Shown here: positions 1 through 5,242 of the stretch, in pieces
Layout of the letters: every line of letters starts with the position of its first letter
How positions within the stretch are numbered: the first letter of the stretch is position 1
Assembly: GCA_026389975.1 (NCBI GenBank)
Contig: JAPLGV010000104.1
Location: 1 to 9,567, forward strand
DNA: 9,567 nucleotides
Reading direction: 5' to 3'
Source: Chloroflexota bacterium
Lineage (GTDB): Bacteria > Chloroflexota > Anaerolineae > Anaerolineales > Villigracilaceae
Translations under genes and position numbers: made by a program
The notes under the pieces: generated by a model
The model's input: only the letters and a program-made list of their open reading frames with translations
Told to the model about the DNA's origin: nothing
Database searches by the model: none

Positions 1-41
1 CCTAAAAAAAACATCCCGCAGATATGAAACCTGCGGGATGT
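1..41 (-). terminator. Strong intrinsic terminator, probably the original gltX terminator
   Basis: An 11-bp perfect stem pairs 11-21 (ACATCCCGCAG) with 31-41, closing a 9-base loop. Read on the minus strand, the stem is followed at once by a run of eight T, which is the layout of a Rho-independent terminator. It lies six bases beyond the stop codon of the gltX tail remnant at 47-160, so it was probably the terminator of the gltX from which that remnant derives. It now also ends transcripts that come through hicBA and, if there is readthrough, from gltX itself, which has no hairpin after its own stop. Confidence 0.9.
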
Positions 42-46
42 GTGCT

Positions 47-160
47 TTACATCCTCTCCAAAACCGCAATCGCTTTCTTCACCCGTTCCAATACTTTCTC
101 CTTCCCCACAATTTCCATGGCCTCGAATAGCGGGGGACTAACCACCTATACTGTCATAGC
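47..160 (-). pseudogene. Remnant of the 3' end of a second gltX allele
   Basis: Read on the minus strand this stretch encodes a glutamyl-tRNA synthetase C-terminus, ending LERVKKAIAVLERM and a TAA stop at 47-49. It is collinear with the end of the intact gltX at 685-798 and both copies are 114 bases long. Over the last 29 well-matched codons, about 68 of 87 bases agree. Of the 15 differing codons 13 are synonymous and only two change the amino acid (Ala for Lys, Ala for Ser). That pattern shows past selection as a working gltX tail, not decay after a recent local copy. The upstream end is decayed: a TAG replaces the Gln codon at 146-148, and homology stops at about 160, directly against the hicA stop. 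There is no start, so it is not a gene now. A terminator follows. It is either the displaced native gltX end or the last piece of a lost second gltX. Confidence 0.85.
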
Positions 161-161
161 C

Positions 162-389
162 TCATTTGTCGAGAAAATCTTGCAAGTCAATATCGGCCTG
201 CTTCAAGATGGCACGTAACGTCCCTTCAGGCATATCACCAGAGTGGTTAAGAATGGTAGTAAACCTTCCGGTGGTTGGGTTATGCCAGATTTCGTGGCTC
301 CCCGCCGCATGACGAAAAAACTCAAAGCCAAATGTCTTGAGTTTTTTGATAATTTGCCTATATTTGAATCCGGATAGCCGTCCCGTAAT
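162..389 (-). CDS. hicA: HicA-family toxin, lacking a canonical start codon
   Basis: This frame encodes a 75-residue HicA-like protein, ending in TGA at 162-164. HicA toxins are small double-stranded-RNA-binding-fold ribonucleases that cleave mRNA and are held inactive by HicB. The hallmarks are intact: GRLSGFKYRQI near the N-terminus, GFEFFRHAAGSHEIWHNP with the probable catalytic His at residue 32, then GRFTTILNHSGDMPEGTLRAILKQ. The odd part is the beginning. The frame is open only from a TAG at 393-395 and contains no ATG, GTG or TTG before the conserved region. The sole plausible start is ATT at 387-389, where relatives have ATG (first residues ITGRLSG against the expected MTGRLSG). It is in the same frame as hicB, two stop codons downstream. 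The gene may be translated weakly from ATT, by reinitiation after hicB, or not at all. Family identity is firm; expression is uncertain. Confidence 0.8.
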   Translation of the reverse strand: MTGRLSGFKYRQIIKKLKTFGFEFFRHAAGSHEIWHNPTTGRFTTILNHSGDMPEGTLRAILKQADIDLQDFLDK

Positions 390-395
390 ATCCTA

Positions 396-632
396 TCATC
401 CACTAACAATAAGTGGATAATCAAAACTTTCCTTCACTTCTGGCAAGTGTAGATTGGATTGGGCTTCGATTAGTTTACGCGCAACATCGCGGGCTATTTC
501 AACAGTCTCAGCAACCGTTGAGCCTTGAGCAACCAATCCATGTACATCATCAGAAGTAGCCAGATATACCCCTTCTGGAAGCCTGGTGATATGCAAACGA
601 ACTATATGTTCTCGCTCGACAATGTTTAACAT
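396..632 (-). CDS. hicB: HicB-family antitoxin
   Basis: A 78-residue protein matching short HicB-like antitoxins (DUF1902 type). A single beta-alpha domain covers residues 10-60, with the typical run TRLPEGVYLATSDDVHGLVAQG, then TVAETVEIARDVARKLIEAQ. It lacks a separate DNA-binding domain of obvious kind, so autoregulation may need the HicA-HicB complex. By family knowledge it binds HicA and masks its active site. The ATG start at 630-632 is preceded by AAGGA at a good distance (639-643) and by a promoter-like site (652-660). It ends in TGA immediately followed by TAG, and the hicA frame continues in the same phase. The antitoxin-first order is common for this subgroup. Base composition here is clearly AT-richer than in gltX, consistent with horizontal arrival. 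Confidence 0.88.
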   Translation of the reverse strand: MLNIVEREHIVRLHITRLPEGVYLATSDDVHGLVAQGSTVAETVEIARDVARKLIEAQSNLHLPEVKESFDYPLIVSG

Positions 633-638
633 AGATAT

Positions 639-660
639 TCCTTACTCTTCAAGTATAGCA
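639..660 (-). promoter_or_regulatory. Extended -10 promoter and ribosome binding site of hicB
   Basis: On the minus strand TGCTATACT (652-660) is an extended -10 element (TG, one base, TATACT) with no convincing -35. AAGGA (639-643) lies six bases before the hicB ATG. The short gap after gltX (633-684) holds no terminator, so hicBA could be transcribed from this promoter, from gltX readthrough, or both. Confidence 0.55.
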
Positions 661-684
661 TAAACGCAAGCCGGAAACGTGATC

Positions 685-798
685 TTATGTGCTCTCCAAT
701 ACTTTAATTGCCTTCTTCACCCTCTCCAACACTTTTTCCTTCCCCACAATCTCCATACTTTCGAACAGCGGCGGGCTGACGGTCTGGCCCGTCACCGC
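685..798 (-). repeat. gltX 3' end, intact copy of the duplicated tail
   Basis: These 114 bases, the last 37 sense codons of gltX plus its stop, are repeated in direct orientation at 47-160. The two copies bracket hicBA exactly on one side (the hicA stop abuts the far copy) and within about 50 bases on the other. The copies share about 78 percent of bases over the 87 best-matched positions. Confidence 0.85.
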
Positions 799-2166
799 CA
801 CGCGCAGAATCCCAAAGACCTGGTTGGGACTCAGCCCAAGTTGTTCCACCAGGAGACGCAAGGGTGGCTCGGCAACTGCAGGGGTAATTTCAGAAAGTGC
901 CGCCAGGATTTCGTAAGCCTTGCGAGCCACGTCCGCCGATTGAGCAGCCGTCAGATTCTTAGCGACCAGGTCAGCAGGTTTCGGTTCGACCGTCTCTTTA
1001 AAGAACCAGGCCGCGAAAGGCAAGCTGTCATCCAGGGTGACCAGACGCTCGCGGATGAGAGGGATGATTTTCAGGAGTTTGGCATCATCCACGGCGAGAC
1101 CCTCGCGCAGGAAATAGGGCTTGACGCGAGCGGCCAGGTCATCGGTCCGGAGGAGGCGGATGTGAGTCGCATTGAAGTGGTCGAGTTTGGCAAAATTCAT
1201 GGCGGCGGGAGAGGGCGTCAGATTGTGGATGTCAAAGCGAGCGATCATATCGTCCAGAGTCAGCACGTCGCCTTCCGAGACACCCCAGCCCATCAGGGCT
1301 ATCCAGTTGAGGACGCCTTCGGGGATATACCCCAGGCTTTGCATTTCGCTGACATAAATCGAGTGGCCGTCCTGGATGGCTTCGGCGGCCTCGCGTTTGC
1401 TCATCTTGCCTTTCCCGCTGGGCTTGAGGAAAACCGAGAGATGCACAAATTGCGGCTCTTCCCAGCCAAAGGCACGGATGATGTGCGTATGCAGCGGTAG
1501 AGAGGGCAACCACTCCGAGCCGCGGATGACATGCGTGATTTCCATCAGGTGGTCATCCACCATCGCCGCAAGATGATAAGTGGGCAGGCCATCGGATTTG
1601 AGCAGAACAGAATCATCGAGGGCGGAGTTTTCGGTAGTGCTGGGACCCCGCAGCAAATCCGTGGTGGTGATGCTCCCTTCCTTGGGCATCTTGAAGCGGA
1701 TGACAACCTTCTCGCCAGAGGCAGCGCGGCGGCGTCCCTCGTCCGGGTTCAGGTTGCGGCAGGCTCCGTCGTAGCGCGGGTTTTGTTTGTTTTTCATCTG
1801 CTCCTGACGGACTTTGTCCAGCCGGTCGGGGGTGCAGAAGCAGGGGAAGGCGTGCCCCAGTTCCACCAGCTTCCAGGCGTACTCGTGGTAAATCTCGCGG
1901 CGCTCGGTCTGACGGTAGGGGCCGCAGGGACCGCCCACATCCGGGCCTTCATCGTAATTGATTCCCAGCCAGTGCAGGCCGTCAATCAGTTCCTGCTCGG
2001 CACCGGGGACGAAGCGTTTCTGGTCGGTATCTTCGATACGCAGGATAAAGGTCCCGCCGGTGCGGCGCGCCAGGAGGAAAGGATAGAGCGCAGAGCGGGC
2101 GCTGCCGAGGTGCATCCGTCCGGTGGGAGAAGGGGCAAAGCGCGTGCGAACAGGTTTCGGGTCCAA
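685..2166 (-). CDS. gltX: Glutamyl-tRNA synthetase (class I)
   Basis: A 493-residue cytoplasmic enzyme that charges tRNA with glutamate (ATP plus Glu plus tRNA); in organisms lacking GlnRS it may also charge tRNA-Gln for amidation, which cannot be decided here. The class I signatures are present: APSPTGRMHLGSARSAL at residues 11-27 with the HIGH-equivalent HLGS at 19-22, ILRIEDTD at 41-48, PTYHLA at 195-200, and KMSKR at 254-258. Cysteines at 109, 111 and 136 match the zinc-binding insert seen in part of the family. Length is normal. The start is TTG at 2164-2166: no ATG or GTG lies between it and the HIGH motif, and CGGAG stands just upstream. It follows rodA by 11 bases and is probably the last gene of the min-rodA transcript. 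Its 3' end is duplicated beyond hicBA, so the C-terminus may be a recombinant join. Confidence 0.97.
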   Translation of the reverse strand: MDPKPVRTRFAPSPTGRMHLGSARSALYPFLLARRTGGTFILRIEDTDQKRFVPGAEQELIDGLHWLGINYDEGPDVGGPCGPYRQTERREIYHEYAWKLVELGHAFPCFCTPDRLDKVRQEQMKNKQNPRYDGACRNLNPDEGRRRAASGEKVVIRFKMPKEGSITTTDLLRGPSTTENSALDDSVLLKSDGLPTYHLAAMVDDHLMEITHVIRGSEWLPSLPLHTHIIRAFGWEEPQFVHLSVFLKPSGKGKMSKREAAEAIQDGHSIYVSEMQSLGYIPEGVLNWIALMGWGVSEGDVLTLDDMIARFDIHNLTPSPAAMNFAKLDHFNATHIRLLRTDDLAARVKPYFLREGLAVDDAKLLKIIPLIRERLVTLDDSLPFAAWFFKETVEPKPADLVAKNLTAAQSADVARKAYEILAALSEITPAVAEPPLRLLVEQLGLSPNQVFGILRVAVTGQTVSPPLFESMEIVGKEKVLERVKKAIKVLEST

Positions 2167-2172
2167 GAGAGT

Positions 2173-2177
2173 CTCCG
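2173..2177 (-). promoter_or_regulatory. Ribosome binding site deciding the TTG start of gltX
   Basis: CGGAG lies six bases before the TTG at 2164-2166 and begins directly after the rodA stop at 2178-2180. It supports the TTG start, the only one that leaves the HIGH-motif region intact, and implies translation coupled to rodA. Confidence 0.65.
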
Positions 2178-3224
2178 TTAAAAATCCAATGGTTTATGTC
2201 TTAATACAACGCTTTCCACAAGTCCAATACCAAGCATCAGGGAAATCAGACCACTGCCGCCATAACTGATAAACGGGAGCGGTATACCCGTGACCGGGAT
2301 CAGGTTCAGGTTGACGGCGATATTCACCGCCGCCTGGAAGAAAATAAGGATGGCGACACCGTAAGCAATCATGGATCCGAACGGGTCCCGGGCCAGCCGC
2401 GCCGCCCTCAAGCAACGATAAATGATAAAACCCATCAAGACGAGCACAAAGATCGTACCGACAAAGCCAAGTTCTTCCCCAATGACAGAGAAGATGAAAT
2501 CGTTATGGCGGACTTTCATAAAACGCAGTTGCGTCTGCGTGCCATGGCCATAGCCCTTGCCCACCATTCCACCAGAACCGAGGGCAATCAGTGCCTGGAT
2601 TACGGTATAAGTGGCGCCAATACGAGCGCTCAAGTCCGGGCGGAAGAAATTGACGATACGCTGTAGTTGATAAGGCTGAATAAAATTGAAAGCAACCACA
2701 GCCAGTATTAGACCTGCCAGCACCATAATACCAAGCTGCTTCAATTCCAGTCCGCTGCCCCAGGTCATTGCCGCCCATAAAGCCAAAATGACAATGACAT
2801 TGCTCAGATTTGGCTGGATGAAGATCAGCCCGGCAATGACATTTTTGGCAAAATAATTCGCCAATGCCAGGATAACGACGATCTTCGCCAGTTCGGTCGG
2901 CTGGATGGATACAAGCCCGGTCTCAATCCAGCGCGTTGCGCCGAAACGGGCACCACCGATGACAAATAATAGCAACAGAAATATCACGATGACGATATAC
3001 ATCGGAACGATTGCGCCGGACCAGAAGCGATAGTCAATCGTTGCGGCAAGGATAATTATCACGAACCCGATACCACCAAAGATCATCTGACGCGTCGCCA
3101 GGGTCGCCAGGTTTTCGTTCCCGGCAATCGCGGATAGGATCATGGTCACGCCAAACACGAGGGCCACAATGACCGCCCCCAGCAGCCAGAAATCGAAATG
3201 TCGCCAGAAACCGCTACGAAACAT
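2178..3224 (-). CDS. rodA: SEDS-family peptidoglycan glycosyltransferase RodA (FtsW/RodA/SpoVE)
   Basis: A 348-residue polytopic membrane protein. SEDS proteins polymerise lipid II into glycan strands; RodA does this in the elongation complex with a class B penicillin-binding protein, MreBCD and RodZ. Visible signatures: GATRWIETGLVSIQPTELAK at 95-114, FIQPYQLQRIVNFFRPD around 181-197, GSGGMVGKGYG at 216-226, then HNDFIFSVIGEELG with Asp242 at the position of the catalytic aspartate, and PVTGIPLPFISYGGSGL near the C-terminus. RodA is preferred over FtsW because of the HNDFIF motif and the association with rodZ and min genes. It is short for the family: between ANYFAKN (122-128) and FIQPNLS (135-141) about 15-20 residues seem missing, and the usual QPDLGT reads QPNLSN. 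It lies between minE, after a 128-base gap, and gltX. The start is ATG at 3222-3224 with a weak purine-rich upstream site. Confidence 0.92.
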   Translation of the reverse strand: MFRSGFWRHFDFWLLGAVIVALVFGVTMILSAIAGNENLATLATRQMIFGGIGFVIIILAATIDYRFWSGAIVPMYIVIVIFLLLLFVIGGARFGATRWIETGLVSIQPTELAKIVVILALANYFAKNVIAGLIFIQPNLSNVIVILALWAAMTWGSGLELKQLGIMVLAGLILAVVAFNFIQPYQLQRIVNFFRPDLSARIGATYTVIQALIALGSGGMVGKGYGHGTQTQLRFMKVRHNDFIFSVIGEELGFVGTIFVLVLMGFIIYRCLRAARLARDPFGSMIAYGVAILIFFQAAVNIAVNLNLIPVTGIPLPFISYGGSGLISLMLGIGLVESVVLRHKPLDF

Positions 3225-3238
3225 AATTACTGCTTCTT

Positions 3239-3267
3239 ACATAAATAGGTGAACTTTGAATGATCAA
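3239..3267 (-). promoter_or_regulatory. Possible internal promoter for rodA-gltX
   Basis: In the 128-base gap between minE and rodA the minus strand carries TTGATC (3262-3267) and TTATGT (3239-3244) with a 17-base spacer, ending 14 bases before the rodA ATG. The -35 is fair and the -10 poor. It could give rodA and gltX expression independent of min. The same gap contains three short inverted repeats, described as a finding. Confidence 0.3.
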
Positions 3268-3352
3268 AATACAGGGATCTTCGGCAGTAATTTTGGTTCA
3301 CATCTTTGCGCAGTACCCTGTAAGCGAAGGGTTATCCCACCGCTCTCCCAGG

Positions 3353-3610
3353 CTAACGCACCCGCCTGCGGCCAACACTCCGCAGCGGAATATCGGCCAC
3401 CAGGCGTTGGGACCGTCCATCCCGGGCTACATTGATGGTCACTGCCGTAGGGTCAATATCAATATGGCGCGAGATGGTTTCAATCAGATCGTCTTTCAAC
3501 GAATCTAATTCTGCCGGCGTTAGATCAGTGCGGTCATGGATCAACACCAATTGCAGACGTTCTTTGGCGCTGTTAGCGCTCTTCTTGCGTCCAAAAAGAA
3601 AAGCCATCAT
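3353..3610 (-). CDS. minE: Cell division topological specificity factor MinE
   Basis: An 85-residue MinE that stimulates the MinD ATPase at the membrane and so drives MinCD away from mid-cell. The N-terminal MAFLFGRKK resembles the membrane-binding segment. KERLQLVLIHDRTDLTP (residues 16-32) is the MinD-contact region, which switches between helix and strand in known MinE. The topological specificity domain follows through DIDPTAVTINVARDG and the end at ADIPL, with a short basic tail. Length is usual (about 85-90). The first ATG (3608-3610) overlaps the minD stop as TAATG; a second ATG follows directly at 3605-3607 and is equally likely, being better spaced from GGAGG. Translation is coupled to minD. 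Confidence 0.95.
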   Translation of the reverse strand: MMAFLFGRKKSANSAKERLQLVLIHDRTDLTPAELDSLKDDLIETISRHIDIDPTAVTINVARDGRSQRLVADIPLRSVGRRRVR

Positions 3611-4395
3611 TACTTCCTCCCCAAGAGACGCTGGAACAGATTTTGTGATTCAAGTTCCATGAAGGGTATCTGCTCCCCCATCAACCGCCGGGCAATGTTC
3701 TGGAACGCCTTTCCGGCTTTGCTTTTACCATCCAACGCCAGGGGTTGTCCTCTATTGGACGCCACGATAACATTCTCATCTTCGGGAACAATGCCAATCA
3801 GTTCAACCGCCAGCAGGTCGAGCACATCCTCGACCGAAAGCATATCACCGCGTTTCACCATGGCCGGATCCAGCCGGTTTATAACCAGGGCCGCCGGACC
3901 CTTCTCCTCGGCATCGAGCAGGCCAATCACCCGGTCTGCATCGCGCACCGCTGAGACTTCGGGATTAGTCATTACTATCACGCGGTCGGCGGCGGCAATT
4001 GCATTCTTGAAACCGCGTTCAATCCCTGCCGGAGAATCGATAATGATCCAGTCTACTTCCTGACGCAGTTCATCACACAGGCGTACCATGTCACTCGGCG
4101 AAACGGCAGTCTTATCGCGCGTCTGCGCCGCCGGGATGAGATACAGTTCGGGCAGGCGTTTGTCGCGGATCATCGCCTGGCGTAAGCGGCAGCGACCCTC
4201 AATCACATCCACCAGATCGTAGACAATGCGATTCTCCAGACCCAGAATCACATCCAGGTTACGCAGGCCGATATCGCCATCAATACAGGTCACTTTCTGC
4301 CCGCGCGAAGCCAGCGCAACGGCAATATTCGCCACCGAGGTGGTTTTGCCAACCCCGCCCTTTCCAGAAGCTACTGTCACTACTTTTGCTGTCAT
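3610..4395 (-). CDS. minD: Septum site-determining ATPase MinD
   Basis: A 261-residue ParA/MinD-type ATPase. Bound to ATP it dimerises on the membrane, recruits MinC and is cycled off by MinE. The deviant Walker A motif GKGGVGKTT is at residues 11-19, with signature Lys12 and Lys17. The IDGDIGLRNLD segment is at 38-48 and IIIDSPAGIE at about 117-126. The C-terminus (NLFQRLLGRK, 252-261) fits the amphipathic membrane-targeting helix of the family. Length is typical. The ATG at 4393-4395 lies one base after the minC stop, and AGGAAGG just ahead is a strong ribosome binding site, so the gene is coupled to minC. Nothing is missing; it appears fully functional. Confidence 0.97.
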   Translation of the reverse strand: MTAKVVTVASGKGGVGKTTSVANIAVALASRGQKVTCIDGDIGLRNLDVILGLENRIVYDLVDVIEGRCRLRQAMIRDKRLPELYLIPAAQTRDKTAVSPSDMVRLCDELRQEVDWIIIDSPAGIERGFKNAIAAADRVIVMTNPEVSAVRDADRVIGLLDAEEKGPAALVINRLDPAMVKRGDMLSVEDVLDLLAVELIGIVPEDENVIVASNRGQPLALDGKSKAGKAFQNIARRLMGEQIPFMELESQNLFQRLLGRK

Positions 4396-4396
4396 C

Positions 4397-5083
4397 TCAC
4401 CTTCCTGTCAATTCCTGCCAGGGTTCTGCCACCAATTGACCATCTTTCAGGCAGGCTACCTCCGGCTGGCTTTTACCTTGTTTCTTCGGTGAGACGGCGA
4501 TCTCACCGGCAATGCGCAACTGCGTTGGTGCCAACTCCAGCGCGCAAACAACCGCCTTCTCGTCTCCCTGTGCGCCGGCATGGACAACCCCGCGCAACCG
4601 CCCCCAGACAATCACACTGCCACCTGCAACAATCTCTGCGCCCGGGTTGACATCCCCCATCACCACGACATTTCCTTCAAAAAGCACTCGTCCGCCGGAG
4701 CGGAGCGGACCCTTGACCCATTTGGCCGCATCCTCGGGCAACTCCTCCGCCGCTTCCCGGGCATCAACCGGGCGAGGCTTCGAGAGGCGGGTTGCCAGAC
4801 CGAGGTTCTGGGCGGTCGTCACTGTGATAGGCGATTCGCTCAAGACCGCCCACAACGTTATGCCTCGTTCCGAGAGTTGGTCGCGCAGGGCTGATAATTC
4901 GGCTACCCGCAACTCATTTGCGCTGACGTCTAAAGCCACGCGCGCCCCCTGAAAGAACGAGGAGCGCTCGTCTACGTTTTTTACGAAGGCAGATGCCAGG
5001 TCCGGCCAGTCCGCGCCGCCAAGTGTTATCAGCAGACCATCCCGGATGCCTTTTATCTGAATGAGAGAAGGCGTCTCGCCCAT
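4397..5083 (-). CDS. minC: Septum site-determining protein MinC
   Basis: A 228-residue inhibitor of FtsZ assembly that works with MinD at the cell poles. The N-terminal domain begins PSLIQIKGIRDGLLITLGG, as in other MinC proteins. A Pro/Glu/Ala-rich linker follows, then the C-terminal beta-helix with its Gly-rich repeats (RSGGRVLFEGNVVVMGDVNPG, then AGGSVIVWGRLRG, VVHAGAQGD, LAPTQLRIAGEI), which binds MinD. I take ATG 5081-5083 as the start. The frame stays open to an ATG at 5161, but those 26 extra residues run through the promoter region and resemble no MinC N-terminus. It is first of the minCDE-rodA-gltX series, and its -10 element ends only 10 bases before the ATG. Confidence 0.94.
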   Translation of the reverse strand: MGETPSLIQIKGIRDGLLITLGGADWPDLASAFVKNVDERSSFFQGARVALDVSANELRVAELSALRDQLSERGITLWAVLSESPITVTTAQNLGLATRLSKPRPVDAREAAEELPEDAAKWVKGPLRSGGRVLFEGNVVVMGDVNPGAEIVAGGSVIVWGRLRGVVHAGAQGDEKAVVCALELAPTQLRIAGEIAVSPKKQGKSQPEVACLKDGQLVAEPWQELTGR

Positions 5084-5093
5084 AATTCCCGAG

Positions 5094-5099
5094 ATTATA
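5094..5099 (-). promoter_or_regulatory. -10 element of the minC promoter (near-leaderless)
   Basis: A perfect TATAAT on the minus strand, with no good -35 at 16-18 bases. Only 10 bases separate it from the minC ATG, so a start of transcription at the usual 6-8 bases downstream gives a leader of 2-4 bases. The GGGA before the ATG would then be only partly transcribed. It is probably the main promoter of the min-rodA-gltX genes. Confidence 0.5.
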
Positions 5100-5132
5100 C
5101 TGCTTTTTGAGGCAAATGATGTAATAAAGTAA

Positions 5133-5164
5133 TGCAGGGAAGAGCATAAAAACCTTCCCATGCA
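5133..5164. repeat. Inverted repeat between the divergent minC and rplI promoters
   Basis: TGCAGGGAAG (5133-5142) is mirrored by CTTCCCATGCA (5154-5164) apart from one bulged A, around an 11-base A-rich centre. It covers the expected -35 region of the rplI promoter and lies about 35 bases upstream of the minC -10. It has no T tract, so it is not a terminator. An operator for a dimeric regulator is possible but unproven. Confidence 0.5.
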
Positions 5165-5174
5165 GACAAGCCTC

Positions 5175-5183
5175 TGGTAAAAT
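5175..5183 (+). promoter_or_regulatory. Extended -10 promoter of rplI
   Basis: TGGTAAAAT is an extended -10 element (TG, one base, TAAAAT) on the plus strand, with no strong -35. Transcription would begin near 5190, giving an rplI leader of about 50 bases. Confidence 0.5.
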
Positions 5184-5191
5184 CAGCCCCC

Positions 5192-5213
5192 GGAGCGTTG
5201 TACCCTTCGCTCC
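5192..5213 (+). promoter_or_regulatory. Hairpin at the start of the rplI leader
   Basis: GGAGCG (5192-5197) pairs perfectly with CGCTCC (5208-5213) around a 10-base loop. It falls at the predicted 5' end of the rplI mRNA, well ahead of the ribosome binding site AAAGGG at 5230-5235. It could stabilise the transcript or serve in feedback by a ribosomal protein; neither is shown by the sequence. Confidence 0.35.
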
Positions 5214-5242
5214 ACCATCCTAAAGCAAGAAAGGGCTTGAAA

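Noticed and set aside
24..218. Plus-strand 64-codon frame at the left edge
   Set aside because: It is antisense to the gltX tail remnant and the end of hicA; its similarity to a frame at 689-916 only reflects the duplicated gltX tail.
203..424. 73-codon minus-strand frame beginning at an ATG near the end of hicB
   Set aside because: It overlaps hicA in another phase and has no family features, whereas the neighbouring phase reads as a clear HicA. It is not the toxin.
679..1500. Long plus-strand reading frame of 273 codons
   Set aside because: It lies wholly opposite gltX, which has full family motifs; the plus-strand product resembles nothing and is a high-GC antisense shadow. The same holds for 1531-2181.
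2792..2843. Direct repeat CAATGACATT at 2792-2801 and 2834-2843 in rodA as the scar of a slipped deletion
   Set aside because: Deletion between direct repeats leaves one copy, not two, so this pair does not explain the short loop; ten bases could recur by chance in a hydrophobic coding region.
5084..5161. MinC starting at ATG 5161 with 26 extra residues
   Set aside because: The extra residues run through the intergenic promoter region and do not resemble MinC; the family start matches ATG 5083.
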